Counted from the first letter of the stretch, positions 1-15,603 are shown. The stretch: 64,000 nt of DNA from Spiroplasma kunkelii CR2-3x (GCF_001274875.1 NZ_CP010899.1:1364001-1428000); one strand, 5' to 3'. The notes: generated by a model not told the origin, from the letters alone. Program-made: numbers and translations.

Positions 1-462
1 GTAAAAAGATTTAAAGACTTATTTTCATATAGAAATAAAAACAAAATTAATAGATTAAAATATAAATTAGCAAAAATATATTTTTTTACTGGAAATTATG
101 TAGTCTTATTAGATTTTTTAATTTGTCATTTACCCTATGTTATTGACAACAAAAAGAAATTTTTATTAGAAACTATTGAATTAATTAAAAATAATAAAGA
201 TGGCATTGAAAATCAAGCATTAGAATATAATATTGGTTGTCATATGGAGGGTGATGTTTCACATTATATTAAGTCCGTTAAAGGACGAGGGGCAAAAATA
301 TATTGTAAAGAAATATTTAATAATATGTTAATTTCTTCAATGTTAAGACTTAATAGCAAAATTAATGAAGTTAAAATTGAAAAAAATACTAAAATTAAAG
401 AAAAAATTAAATTTAATATTTTTTATTTAAATCAAAGACAAAACCAATTTTTATCTTTATAA
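1..462 (+). CDS. UPF0236 / ISLre2-like transposase, C-terminal part (runs off window start)
   Basis: The frame is open from base 1 to the TAA at 460-462 (153 residues), so the start lies outside the window. The stretch around residues 78-95 (NIGCHMEGDVSHYIKSVKGR) resembles the C-terminal region of UPF0236/ISLre2 transposases, which NCBI calls 'Mbov_0401 family ICE transposase-like' in mollicutes. That family name is from memory of the motif, not a search. The tail is Lys/Asn rich, as in other Spiroplasma copies. It would act in DNA transposition. Whether the complete gene is intact cannot be seen. Confidence 0.7.
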   Translation, partial: VKRFKDLFSYRNKNKINRLKYKLAKIYFFTGNYVVLLDFLICHLPYVIDNKKKFLLETIELIKNNKDGIENQALEYNIGCHMEGDVSHYIKSVKGRGAKIYCKEIFNNMLISSMLRLNSKINEVKIEKNTKIKEKIKFNIFYLNQRQNQFLSL

Positions 463-798
463 AAAACTTTTTAAAATTAGTAATAACTTTAAAAAGTACT
501 TTTTGGTATGGGAAAATTCATAATTAAAAATTATATTTTTTAAAAAAGGTTTAATTTTTTATAAATTTTGTTATCATTTAGTCATAAGCGAAACTTAATT
601 TGTTTCTAATTACTTAATTTTATTAAAAACCTCAAAATAATATATACTACCAAAAATATGATGTCACTTTAATTACTTTATACATAAATGTCCTCCTCAG
701 TTTTTCTATTATATTAAACCACAAAAACTGAAAAAATAATATTATTATTAAAATTTATAGTAAGATATATTTAACTAATAAAATGATTGGAGTCAACA
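463..798. other. Gene-free spacer with a palindrome and a possible gene remnant
   Basis: AT-rich spacer. A perfect palindrome, AAAAAGTACTTTTT at 491-504, follows the transposase and could be a terminator or part of the element's end. On the minus strand a strong Shine-Dalgarno (GAGGAGG, near 691-697) precedes an ATG at 685 but opens only 12 codons before TAG (647-649). This looks like the 5' stub of a gene cut by the insertion, or a leader peptide. Nothing else is recognisable. Confidence 0.4.
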
Positions 799-1293
799 AT
801 GAAAATTATTCGTATTCGTAGTTATCTTAAAAAAAATAAATGGCATTTATTATGACTTTTTGCTTCATTAGGTATTGTAACAATTATTTTTATAATTATT
901 TTACTAGCATTAAAAAACATGTCATCACAAGATAAATTAATTTATTGTTCAATTTTTCTTGTGGTTAATTTAATTATATTATTTATTAATTATTTAATTA
1001 TTAAAAACCCCTTCATTTTTTCAAAAATTTATTATTATGATAACAACAAAAATTGATTACGTTTAAATTTATATTTTTATTTTTTTGTTTTAATCATTAC
1101 AATTGTTTTCTTCTTTTTAACTTTAATTTCCATCCAACTAATTTTAAAAACAACTTTTAGTCTTATAATTAAGCGATTGTGATATGTCGGCTTAGGATAT
1201 GTTCTATGAAGTTGTAGTATTATTGGTGGATTTAATACCATTAATTTAATTATTTTAAATAAACCCATTCCACCACAAAAATCTACTACCTAA
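799..1293 (+). CDS. Hypothetical membrane protein, 164 aa
   Basis: ATG at 799 is preceded by GGAG at 789-792. The protein reads through several in-frame TGA (Trp) codons and ends at TAA 1291-1293. Four hydrophobic stretches are visible, roughly residues 19-40, 50-70, 88-112 and 130-150, with a basic N-terminus. No enzymatic motif is seen and I do not recognise the family. Its 3' end overlaps the convergent DUF3137 gene by 8 bases. Function unknown. Confidence 0.7.
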
Positions 1294-2296
1294 AATCATA
1301 CACTAAAACTCATTGCAAAACAGTCAATAATCATTCAATGTCTTGATTAATAACATCAATAATATTTGTCAAAATATCTTGATAAGTTCCAATAAAATAG
1401 AATCCAAGTAGTCGTCCTTTTGGGTCATCAAAACTATTAACAAAATAATTATTAAAAACAATTGTCAAGCTCCCATCATCAAAGTGCATTGTTGGGATTT
1501 TTGTTTCTTTTTTTGCTAACTCAATTAAATTGACTATTACTTTTGGTGTTAATAATTTTCGTATTAAAATTTGGTCATTTGCATTAACAGCAAACATTTT
1601 TTCAAATTCTGTTGATTCTAATGTTGTATTATCTATTGTTTTAAAAATTTTTAAGAAGGTATCCATTGCTTTAATTGTAGCAACTAATTCTGGCATTTCC
1701 TTAACATCAAGCGTCAAATAAGGATATCGCGTATAAGTAACTTCTTTATATTTACCTCAACCATTCACTTCGCGTCGTGTCAATGTTCCAAATGAGTAAT
1801 TAATATCATTTTCATAAAAATTAATAACATAGTCTTCTTTAAGATCTTTCGTATTAGGTACTCCCATACGTGGAAAAAGATTAAATTTTTGAGTAATAGT
1901 AGCAATTTGATATTGTTTTTTTGCCAAAGCATTAAGACCAATTTGATAAAATTTCTCAAACGGTAGTTCTTGCATAATAATTTTTTGTAATTTTGCTGCT
2001 TGATAATACTTTGTAAATAATCAAATCCCTAAACTTAAAATAACTAAAATACTAAAAATTAAAATAATTTTACCAGCAATACCTAATTCTAATAATCCTT
2101 TTAAAAAACTAAGTGGCATTCTCATAATTATTGCTAATAATAAAAACAACAAGAAAAAAGTAATAACAACTAAGATGAAATTCAAAAAGATATACCGCTT
2201 TTTAAAATATTTAAAATTAAGATTTTTTAGTTTATGTTTTTGCATTAACATTTGAAAATCATGTTCAACAATTGTTTCTAAATCTGATTTAATCAT
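1286..2296 (-). CDS. DUF3137 domain membrane protein
   Basis: 336 residues with TGA read as Trp (TGA at 1331-1333 and at two upstream sites). Two membrane segments lie at about residues 34-58 and 70-95, followed by a cytoplasmic domain. Its motif EFEKMFAVNANDQILIRKLL matches the DUF3137 pattern (Phe-x-V-x-x-x-D-x-x-x-x-x-x-LTP). The molecular role of DUF3137 is unknown, but it commonly sits beside lemA, as here (60 bp downstream of lemA on the same strand), so the two probably act together at the membrane. The last 8 bases overlap the convergent gene. The stop is the TAG at 1286-1288. Confidence 0.8.
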
Positions 2297-2356
2297 TCTT
2301 ATTTTATCCTTTTATATTTTTTAATTAATTAAAAAAATAGAATTAAACTTAAATAA

Positions 2357-2971
2357 TTATTGGCCTAAATCTATCTTAACATCTTGACGATCAGCAGCAT
2401 TAGCTTCAAAATATAAGAATGTACTTAATTTTAATGAACTTGCTGTAACATTTGATGGCCATGTTTTTAAACTCCCATTAAAGTCACGAACTACTGAATT
2501 ATAAAAACGTCTTGCAGCCGCAATATTATCTTCACAATCTCTAATTCCTGCTTGTAATTCAATTACACTGTTATTAGCTTTTAAATCTGGATAATTTTCT
2601 AATAATACATTAATTTTACCAGCTTGACTTGTAACAGCATTATTAACTTGCTCTAATTCCTTCACATTTAAGTTTTTATTTGCTTGACTACGTAATTCAA
2701 CAACTGCTGTTAAAGTATCTTTTTCATATTTCATATATTGCTTTGTGCTATCAATTAATTTTGTTAACATATCAATTCTTCGTTTTAATTGAACATCAAT
2801 GTCAGAAGCTGTTTCTTCAATTTTTTCTTTATTTCTAATTAAATTATTTCTTGATAAAATAAATAAGAAAATTGGGATAATTAAAATAAATCAAATGTAT
2901 ACAAATAATTTTCCTCAAAAACTACTTGTTGCTGGAACTTCCGCATTATTAACTGTTGGATTATATCTCAT
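2357..2971 (-). CDS. lemA: LemA family membrane-anchored protein
   Basis: 204 residues. A short N-terminal tail is followed by one membrane segment (about residues 22-40, FVYIWFILIIPIFLFIL) and the typical LemA helical domain: N-N-L-I-R, then SDIDVQLKRRIDML, and near the end the ARRFYNSVVRDFN signature. The ATG at 2969-2971 was chosen because it includes the membrane anchor. A start at 2770 would remove the anchor and the conserved helix. LemA proteins have an extracellular N-terminus and a cytoplasmic helical bundle; function is poorly defined. It is followed by the DUF3137 gene, probably as one operon. Confidence 0.88.
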
Positions 2972-3004
2972 TGTTACTACTTCTTTCAAAACTTATCTAA
3001 TATT

Positions 3005-3032
3005 ATTATATAAGAAAAAAATATAAAAACAA
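3005..3032 (-). promoter_or_regulatory. Putative promoter of lemA-DUF3137
   Basis: On the minus strand, TTGTTT (3027-3032) is followed after 16 bases by TATAAT (3005-3010), upstream of the lemA ATG at 2971. This is sigma-70-like spacing; inferred from sequence only. Confidence 0.55.
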
Positions 3033-3052
3033 GATTAATTATAATTAATTAA

Positions 3053-3079
3053 AAAATAACTCAAAGATAGTTATTTTTA
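3053..3079 (-). terminator. Rho-independent terminator after tuf
   Basis: An inverted repeat AATAACT ... AGTTATT with a short loop and flanking A/T runs lies 8-34 bases past the tuf stop codon. Read on the minus strand it ends in a T run. Confidence 0.75.
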
Positions 3080-3086
3080 AATGTTA

Positions 3087-4277
3087 TTATTTACTAATTG
3101 AAACAACTGTTCCGGCACCAATTGTACGTCCACCTTCACGAATTGAGAATTTTGTTCCTTCTTCAATCGCAACTGGTGCAATTAATTCAACTGTCATTTC
3201 AACATTATCCCCTGGCATAACCATTTCAACACCGCTTGGTAATTTAATTGAACCTGTAACATCAGTTGTACGGAAGTAAAATTGTGGACAGTAGTTTCCG
3301 AAGAATGCTGTATGACGTCCACCTTCTTCTTTTGTTAAAACATAAACTTGTGCTTTAAATTCTTTATGTGGTTTAACTGAACCTGGTTTAGCAATAACTT
3401 GCCCACGTTCAACATCACTACGATCAACTGCACGTAATAAAATCCCAACATTATCTCCAGCTTTAGCATCATCTAATAATTTTCTAAACATTTCTAAACC
3501 TGTTACAACAACTTTTTTAGTTTCATTTTTTAATCCAACGATTTCGACTTGTTCATTAACTTCAACAATTCCACGTTCAACACGACCTGTTGCCACTGTT
3601 CCACGACCTGTAATTGTGAAAACATCTTCAACTGGCATCATAAATGGTTTATCAGTATCTCTTTCTGGTTCTGGAATTCATTCATCAATTGCGTTCATTA
3701 ATTCCATAATTTTTTCTTCTCATTGAACATCACCTTCAAGAGCTTTTAAAGCTGATCCTCTAATAACTGGTATTTTTTCACCATCAAAACCATATTCGCT
3801 TAATAGATCTCTAACTTCCATTTCTACTAAATCCATCATTTCAGTATCGCCATCCATCATATCACATTTGTTTAAAAAAACAACCATTTTTGGTACACCA
3901 ACTTGTCTTGATAATAAGATATGTTCTCTTGTTTGAGGCATTGGCCCATCTGTTGCTGCAACAACTAAAATTGCACCATCCATTTGTGCAGCACCTGTAA
4001 TCATGTTTTTAACATAATCGGCATGCCCGGGACAGTCTACATGCGCATAGTGTCTTTTATCAGTACGATATTCAACGTGTGAAGTATTAATTGTAATACC
4101 ACGTTCTTTTTCTTCAGGAGCTTTATCAATATTGTCATATTTTTGGGCTTCTGCAAATCCTTTTTTAGCCAATACAGTTGTAATAGCTGCTGTTAAAGTA
4201 GTTTTACCATGGTCAACGTGGCCAATTGTTCCAACATTTACGTGTGGTAAACTTCTATCAAATTTTTGTTTTGCCAT
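3087..4277 (-). CDS. tuf: Elongation factor Tu
   Basis: 396 residues, the normal EF-Tu length. It brings aminoacyl-tRNA to the ribosome as a GTP complex. G-domain motifs are present: GHVDHGKTT near residue 18, DCPGHADY near 81 and NKCD near 136. Domains 2 and 3 follow ([13 protein letters not shown], then the C-terminal [13 protein letters not shown]). A single in-frame TGA (near 3720) codes for Trp. The strong Shine-Dalgarno AGGAGGAAAAG and its own promoter and terminator make it a monocistronic unit downstream of fusA. Confidence 0.97.
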
Positions 4278-4326
4278 TTTAATCTTTTCCTCCTATATTT
4301 TTAATTAATAGACAAATGTCATAACT

Positions 4327-4355
4327 ATTATAAATTAATTATTTTTACTTTGCAA
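4327..4355 (-). promoter_or_regulatory. Promoter of tuf
   Basis: Minus strand: TTGCAA (4350-4355), 17-base spacer, TATAAT (4327-4332), then the leader with AGGAGG before the tuf ATG. It lies in the fusA-tuf gap, so tuf can be expressed apart from the rpsL-rpsG-fusA unit. Confidence 0.7.
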
Positions 4356-4396
4356 TCTTTTTTTTAGTAATGGTAGATTAAACCATTGTATAATAA

Positions 4397-6475
4397 TTAA
4401 TCTGTTGATTTTCCTGCTTTTTTAATAATTTCTTCGGTAATTGACTTTGGTGCTTCTTGGTAATGTGAAAACAACATTGTATAAGTTCCTCGTCCTTGGG
4501 TAAAACTTCGTAAGTCAGTTGCATATCCAAACATTTCTGATAATGGAACTTTTGCCTTTACAACTTGGGCATTTCCACGTTGATCATTTCCTTCAATTTG
4601 ACCACGACGTGAAGATAAGTTTCCCATTACATCCCCATAGTATTCTTCTGGAACAGTAACTTCAACAGCCATAATTGGTTCTAAAATAACTGGTTTACAT
4701 TTTTTAGCGGCTTCTTTTAAAGCTAAACTAGCGGCAAACTCATAAGCCATTTGTGATGAATCAACATCATGGTATGACCCATCATATAATGTTGCTTTAA
4801 TATCAATCATTAGATATCCTGCTAATTTTCCTGTTTGCATTGACTCTTCTAAACCTTTTTTAACTGAACCAATGAATTCTTTTGGAATTTTTCCACCAAC
4901 AATTGCGTCAACAAACTCAAATCCTTTATCATGATTTGGTTCAAACTTAATTCATACGTGTCCATATTGTCCACGTCCTCCTGATTGTTTAATGTATTTT
5001 CCTTCTACTTCAGCACTATCTTTAAATGTTTCACGATATGAAACTTGTGGTGTTCCAACATTAGTTTCCACTTTAAATTCACGTTTCATTCGATCAACTA
5101 AAATATCCAAGTGAAGTTCTCCCATTCCAGCAATAATTGTTTGCCCTGTTTCTTCATCTGTTCATGTTCGGAAAGTTGGATCTTCTTCTGCTAATTTTTG
5201 TAATGCTAAACTCATTTTTTCTTGGTCAGCTTTTGTTTTTGGTTCTAAAGCTAAGTTAATAACTGGTTTTGGGAAAACCATTGATTCTAAGATTACTTCA
5301 TTTTTTTCATCACAAAGCGTATCTCCCGTTGTTGTTAATTTCAAACCAACTGCTGCTGCAATATCACCAGCATACACTGCTTCAATTTCTTCACGATTAT
5401 TAGCATGCATTTTCAACAAACGACCAATACGTTCTGTTTTATCTTTTGTTGAGTTTAATACAGAACTTCCTTTTTTTAACACTCCAGAGTAAACCCTGAA
5501 AAATGTTAATTTCCCAACAAATGGGTCTGTCATAATTTTAAATGCTAATGCTGAAAATGGTTCACTATCAGCAGCATGACGTTCAACTTCAGTCCCATCT
5601 TCTAGAACACCTTTAATTGATGGAATATCAAGTGGTGAAGGCAAATAATCAATTACCCCATCCAACATTAATTTAACTCCTTTGTTTTTAAAAGCACTCC
5701 CACAAAAGACTGGGAAAAAATCACCAGTTAATGTTGCAGTACGAATTGCACTTTTAATTTCTGGAATTAAAATATCATTACCATCCAAGTATTTCATCAT
5801 TAAATTTTCATCAAAGTTAACCGCTGCTTCAATTAATTTAATTCTGTATTCTTCAACTAAGTCTTTTAAATCATCTGAGATTGGAATTTCTTTTGCTTCT
5901 TCGTTTGTTGCTCCATCATAATTATAAGCTTTTCGTTCAACGATATCAATAATTCCTGTAAACTGGTCTTCAGCTCCAATTGGAATTTGAACTGGATGAG
6001 CATTTGCTTGTAAACGGTCATGAATTGTTTTTACTGAGTATAAAAAGTCAGCTCCAATTTTATCCATTTTATTAACAAATACAATCCGTGGTACACCATA
6101 TGTAGTTGCTTGACGTCAAACCATTTCTGTTTGAGGTTCAACTCCTGATTGTCCATCAAGAACAGCTACTGCTCCATCTAACACACGTAATGATCTTTCT
6201 ACTTCAACAGTAAAATCAACGTGCCCTGGAGTATCAATAATATTTAAGCGCATATTTTTTCAAAACGCCGTTGTTGCCGCGGAAGTAATTGTAATTCCAC
6301 GTTCTTGTTCTTGAGCCATTCAATCCATTTGGCTAGCTCCATCATGGGTTTCACCAATTTTATGAATTTTCCCAGTATGGAATAAAATTCGTTCTGTTGT
6401 TGTAGTTTTTCCAGCATCAATATGTGCCATAATTCCAATATTTCTCGTATTTTCTAGAGAATATTCTCTTGCCAT
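4397..6475 (-). CDS. fusA: Elongation factor G
   Basis: 692 residues, standard length. GTPase that drives ribosomal translocation and, with the recycling factor, ribosome splitting. Visible motifs: P-loop AHIDAGKTT near residue 20, [10 protein letters not shown] switch region, DTPGHVDF near 83 and NKMD near 137. The C-terminal domain IV/V signature (RRGQIEGN, then [15 protein letters not shown]) is present. In-frame TGA codons (for example at 5160-5162 and in the TSAATTAFW stretch) read as Trp. Third gene of the rpsL-rpsG-fusA unit. Confidence 0.97.
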
Positions 6476-6496
6476 TTTTCTTTTCCTTTCTATTTT

Positions 6497-6964
<468 letters not shown>

Positions 6965-6989
6965 CGTAATAATCCTCCTTTCTGTTTAA

Positions 6990-7412
6990 TTAAACTTTTG
7001 CGGCTTTTGGTCTTTTTGTTCCATATAGTGATCTTCCTTGTTGGCGGTTATTAACTCCAGCAGTATCTAAAGTACCACGAATAATATGGTAACGAAGCCC
7101 CGGTAAATCTTTAACCCTTCCACCACGGATTAATACAACACTATGTTCTTGTAAGTTATGTCCTTCACCGGGAATATATGCTGTTACTTCCATTCCGTTT
7201 GTTAAACGCACACGAGCATATTTTCGTAACGCTGAGTTCGGTTTTTTTGGTGTCATTGTTCCAACCCTTGTACAAACACCTCTTTTTTGTGGTGCTGTAA
7301 CATTAGTAGGTTTTTTTTGTAAAGAGTTTAGCCCTCTGTTTAAAGCAGGAGCTTTTGTTTTTCACACTTTATATTTACGTGGTTTACGCACTAATTGATT
7401 AATTGTTGGCAT
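6990..7412 (-). CDS. rpsL: 30S ribosomal protein S12
   Basis: 140 residues from ATG 7410-7412 ([20 protein letters not shown]). The start was placed upstream of an internal Met at 7256 because the conserved N-terminal half, including [20 protein letters not shown], lies before it. S12 shapes the decoding centre. The K-P-N-S-A-L-R-K and [21 protein letters not shown] loops, where streptomycin-resistance changes arise, look wild type. First gene of its operon, with Shine-Dalgarno AAAGGAG. Confidence 0.96.
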
Positions 7413-7472
7413 TAAGATTTCTCCTTTCTCTTTCACATATCCGAGTGTATCAAAGAATACAATCCATATATA

Positions 7473-7501
7473 ATATTACATAAAACAAAAAATTAAGTCA
7501 A
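7473..7501 (-). promoter_or_regulatory. Promoter of rpsL-rpsG-fusA
   Basis: Minus strand: TTGACT (7496-7501), 17 bases, TAATAT (7473-7478), about 60 bases upstream of the rpsL start and just after the rpoC terminator. Confidence 0.65.
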
Positions 7502-7523
7502 GATTTATTGTCAATATTCCCAA

Positions 7524-7545
7524 GAAAAAAGACCATTAGGTCTTT

Positions 7546-7548
<3 letters not shown>
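7524..7548 (-). terminator. Terminator overlapping the rpoC stop codon
   Basis: Inverted repeat AAAAAGACC-taat-GGTCTTTTTT. Read on the minus strand it ends in a T run, and its upstream arm includes the rpoC TAA (7546-7548). It separates rpoBC from the downstream rpsL operon. Confidence 0.8.
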
Positions 7549-11298
<3,750 letters not shown>

Positions 11299-11312
11299 TT
11301 TTTTCTTGCCCC

Positions 11313-14300
11313 TTAATCTAATTCATCTTGATCATTAATTTCATCAAGTTCATCATCAATGTCATCTAACTCATCATTGACTAAATTATCTACCAAGTAA
11401 AAACTATCTTCAACTTTAACAAATTCATCTAAATTATCATTTTTTTGTGGCTCACGATTAGTATTTAAAATAAAGTTATCAATATCAAATTCATCTTCAA
11501 ATTCTTCACTATCTGTTAATAAGTCTTCATCAACATAATCTGTCTCATCATAACTCTTAATATTCTTAATGTTTCCTTTTTCGTCAATCATATGAATATT
11601 AAATCCTAACCCTTGAATTTCACGAGTTAGCACATTAAATGATTCTGGAATTCCTGGTTCTGGAATCTTTTTATCTTTCACAATTGATTCATAAGCACGT
11701 GTTCTTCCTTTAATATCATCAGACTTAATTGTTAAAATTTCGCGTAATGTATGAGCTGCACCATAAGCTTCTAACGCTCATACTTCCATTTCTCCAAAAC
11801 GTTGCCCCCCATTTTGGGCTTTTCCTCCTAATGGTTGTTGTGTAATTAATGAATATGGCCCAACATTTCTTGCATGTAATTTATCATCAACCATATGTGA
11901 TAATTTCAACATATACATTACTCCTATCGAAACTGGATTATCAAATTTTTCACCTGTTCGACCGTCAATTAAAACTTCTTTCCCAAAGTTTTTCATTCCT
12001 GCTTTATCCATAATTTCAATTAATTCTTCATTTGTCATTCCATCAAAAACAGGAGTTGAAATTTTTTGTCCCAACTTTTTAGCTGCCATTCCCAAATGAA
12101 TTTCTAACACCTGTCCAATATTCATTCGTGATGGTACCCCTAATGGATTTAACATAATATCAATTGGTGTTCCATCTTCCATATGTGGCATATCTTCCAA
12201 CGGTAAAATTTTCGAAATAACCCCTTTATTCCCATGACGACCAGCCATTTTATCTCCTTCTTGGATTTTTCGTTTTTGAACAATATAAACTTTAATAACT
12301 TCTAAAACATCAGCTGATAATTCATATTTTTCTCGTGGAAAGCGTTTAATTGCTTGGATAATTCCTTCACCACCATTTGGAGCTCGTAATGAATTATCTT
12401 TAACATTTTTTGATTTTTCACCAAAAATTACTTGTAATAATTTATCTTCTGGTGATAATTGGGTTTGTCCTTTTGGTGTTACTTTTCCAACTAAAATATC
12501 ACCGGGTTTAACTTCTGTCCCAATAATAACTAATCCATCATCATCTAAAAATTTTCGTGCATTTTCAGAAATATTCGGAATCTCACGAGTAATCTCTTCT
12601 GGACCTTGTTTTGTTTGACGACGTTCAATTGTATATTCTTCAATATGAATTGATGTAAAAACATCTTCGGATACTAACCGTTCTGAAACAATAATTGCAT
12701 CTTCATAGTTGTAACCATTTCATGTTGTAAAAGCAACTACTACATTTTGTCCTAATGCTAGTTCTCCTTTATCAATTGATGGTCCATCAGCTAAAACTTG
12801 TCCTTTTTCAATTTTTTGTCCTTGACGCACTAATGGAACATGAGTTAATGATGTTCCTTGGTTACTACGAACAAAAGTGTCTAAATTATAATTTTTTAAT
12901 CCTTCTTTTGTTTTTAAAACAATTCTTGTTGCATCAACAAAATCAACAGTTCCATCATATTGTGAAACAATTGCTAATCCCGAGTCACGAGCAGCAACAT
13001 ATTCAACTCCTGTTCCTACATATGGTGAATTTGGCACAATTAAAGGAATTGCTTGTCGTTGCATATTAGCACCCATTAAAGCACGATTGGCATCATCATT
13101 TTCTAAAAATGGAATACAACTTGTTGCAATTGAAACAATTTGTTTTGGTGAAACATCAACATAGTCAACATCGTTTCGTCCAGCAATAATATTTTCTCCT
13201 TGGAAACGTGCAACCACTTGTTCATCTAAAATTTCACCCTTGTCACTTAAACGAATATTAGCTTGTGCAACAACATAATTTTTTTCTTCATCAGCTGTTA
13301 AATAATCATTTTCCATTGTAACTTTGCAACCAATAACACGGCGATATGGTGTTTCAATAAATCCATATGAATTAATTTTAGCATATGTTGCTAAGTTATT
13401 AATTAATCCAATATTAGGCCCTTCTGGGGTCTCAATTGGACAAATACGACCATAATGTGAGTAGTGAACATCTCGGACCTCTAACCCAGCACGTTCTCTT
13501 GATAATCCTCCTGGCCCTAGGGCTGTTAATCGACGTTTATTTGTTAATTCAGCTAAAGGATTTGTCTGATCCATAAATTGTGATAATTGTGATAAATTGA
13601 AAAATTCACCAATAATTGATGATAATGGCTTATTATTAATAATATTTGAAGGTTTCATTTTAAATAAATTTGAAGTTGACATTTTTTCTTTAACATTTTT
13701 TTCAATTCTTAGTAAACCAATTCGAAATTGATTTTGTAATAATTCCCCAATTGTTCGAACACGACGATTTCCTAAGTGGTCAATATCATCAACTTCCCCA
13801 ATTCCATCTGTTAAATTTAATAAATATGAAAATGTCGCCAAAACATCAGGCACTGTTACATATTCATCAGTTGCATTAAGATCAATTCCAATAATATTCG
13901 CTACACGTGAACAAACTTCATTATCAACATACACTTTAATTTTTTGGATTTTATTAGAACAAATAATTTCATCACTAAATTTAACTTCTTGTAAACAAGC
14001 TCCTGCTTTTAAAATTCCTTTTAACTTGTTAATAGCTTCTTTATCCATTAACATTCCCTCGGTAAAAACAACCTTACCATTTACATCTTTAATGTCTTCA
14101 GCTAATATTTTGTTATAAATTCGATTTTCAACTGATAATTTTTGAATTAATTTAAAACGTCCTGCTTTGGTTAAATCATACTTACGTTTATCAAATAATA
14201 ATCCATATAAATATTTTGTCGCACCATCTGGAGTTGCTGTTTCTCCTGAACGAATTTTTTTATAAATTTCTTGAACAGCAATACTTTGATCATATGAAAT

Positions 14301-15221
14301 ATCACCTGTGTATGAATCTAATTCATAAGTGCTTTTTACTAATTTATTATCGCCAAAAATTTCTAGAGCATCTTCTTTAATAATTCCTAACGCCGTTAAG
14401 AAATTAGCAACAGATACTTTTCTAGATTTATCTATTTTTACATAAAAAACATTCTCAAATTTTTCTTCTTTTCCAACTTTAATTTTTTTATGATCTGATT
14501 CAAACTCTAACCATGTCCCTCGTGATGGAATTAAATCAACATAGTAAACATTTTCTCCATTTTTACGATTTAAATCAATTTTATAATATGCACCTGGTGA
14601 ACGAACTAATTGTGAAACAACGACTTTTTCTGAACCATTAACAATAAAAGTTCCTTTTCCTGTCATTAGTGGAAAATCACCAAAAAAGACTTCGCCTTCT
14701 TTTTCAATTGTAATATCAATAATTAGTTTATCATCTAATCTTTCTTTAATTGTTATTGTACATGTTGCTGTTTCATCGCCAGAATGAATATCATAATAAA
14801 TAACATCAGTTGATTTTTTTAAAATTGTAATCATATGCCCGACACGTTCTTCAATTCACGCTTTAATTAATTCTGGTTCTCCCTTAACAATTGCTTTTTC
14901 AACTTCTAAATCTTTTGAATTAATTGTTAATTTTAAATTTGAATAAATTGGTGCTTCAAAAATTTTTGACTCATCTTTTGCTTGAGAAATTGTTCTTCGT
15001 GGCTCTCTAAATTCTCAATCTAACATCTCTAAAACTATATTTCCTTCATGTCCAACAATCGGAAATACCTCCCCGAACACTTCGCTAATCCCTGTTTTCT
15101 TGAATCAATCATATGTTTCAGTTTGAATTTCAATTAAGTTTGGTAAATCTAAATTCCCACTTACTTTTGTGTAATCAATTCTTTTAGCGTAATGCCCAAA
15201 TTCTTTTTCTTTTAATGCCAT
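11313..15221 (-). CDS. rpoB: DNA-directed RNA polymerase subunit beta
   Basis: 1,302 residues. Forms the catalytic cleft with beta'. The rifampicin cluster reads [20 protein letters not shown], so the residue equal to E. coli His526 is Asn (residue 561 here, codon at 13539-13541). Asn at this position in Spiroplasma is known to accompany natural rifampicin insensitivity. [11 protein letters not shown] and [11 protein letters not shown] are conserved. The C-terminus ends in a roughly 50-residue Asp/Glu-rich tail (encoded at about 11313-11460). Shine-Dalgarno GAGG before ATG 15219-15221; TGA codons read as Trp. Confidence 0.97.
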
Positions 15222-15259
15222 TAATTATTAACCTCACTTTTCACAATATACGCTTATAA

Positions 15260-15288
15260 ATTTTATATTGGTTTGACACAAAAGTCAA
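15260..15288 (-). promoter_or_regulatory. Promoter of rpoBC
   Basis: Minus strand: TTGACT (15283-15288), 17 bases, TAAAAT (15260-15265), about 40 bases upstream of the rpoB ATG. Confidence 0.6.
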
Positions 15289-15403
15289 TTCTTTTTATTA
15301 AAAATTAAAAAAAATTGTAGAAACCACACACATTTTGTATTTTTGGTTTTTACAGTTTTGGAAAGTAAATTTTTTTAATATTTTTAATTAAGGAGTTGAA
15401 ATT

Positions 15404-15514
15404 ATGCAAACAAAGCAATATTTTATTTTGCAGTCGCTAGTGAAAAAGTATGGTAAAGATAATGTTATTAATAATGCTAATAAGATTGCAAAAGATATTG
15501 AAATTAAAAAGTAA
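15404..15514 (+). CDS. Small plectrovirus protein, 36 aa
   Basis: Begins MQTKQYFILQSLVKKYGKDN after the Shine-Dalgarno AGGAG at 15391-15395. Basic, soluble-looking. A decayed copy with recognisable V-K-K-Y-G-K-D-N-V-I sequence is present in the second prophage near 30185-30250, which supports that it is a real conserved phage gene. Function unknown; a small DNA-binding or regulatory role is only a guess from its charge. Confidence 0.65.
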   Translation: MQTKQYFILQSLVKKYGKDNVINNANKIAKDIEIKK

Positions 15515-15516
15515 AA

Positions 15517-15603
15517 GAATAAATTATTCCGCGTAATTTATTAGCGGATAATTTATTCAATAATGTTTTTTAATGGAGCGAAGCGACAACGAGCGGAGCG
15601 AGT
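15517..15603 (+). other. Phage hairpin followed by a GC-rich repeat block (candidate replication or packaging signal)
   Basis: A stem of 15 pairs with one bulge joins 15517-15532 and 15544-15558 (GCGG ... CCGC at the loop end, AT-rich base). At 15575-15602 follows a GC-rich block built from AGCG/GAGCG units, striking in a genome this AT-rich. The corresponding place in prophage 2 (about 30255-30345) has a degraded stem and an analogous AGCG-rich block. Between two genes of an ssDNA phage this is a candidate origin or packaging signal; inference. Confidence 0.5.

Noticed and set aside
3720-3722. In-frame TGA codons suggesting broken tuf, fusA, rpoB and others
   Set aside because: They occur at Trp positions in many conserved genes, so they are Trp codons of genetic code 4, not stops.
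12755-13069. Open frame on the plus strand inside rpoB
   Set aside because: It is the antisense of highly conserved rpoB codons, with Leu/Gln-rich composition typical of a shadow frame, and has no ribosome-binding site.
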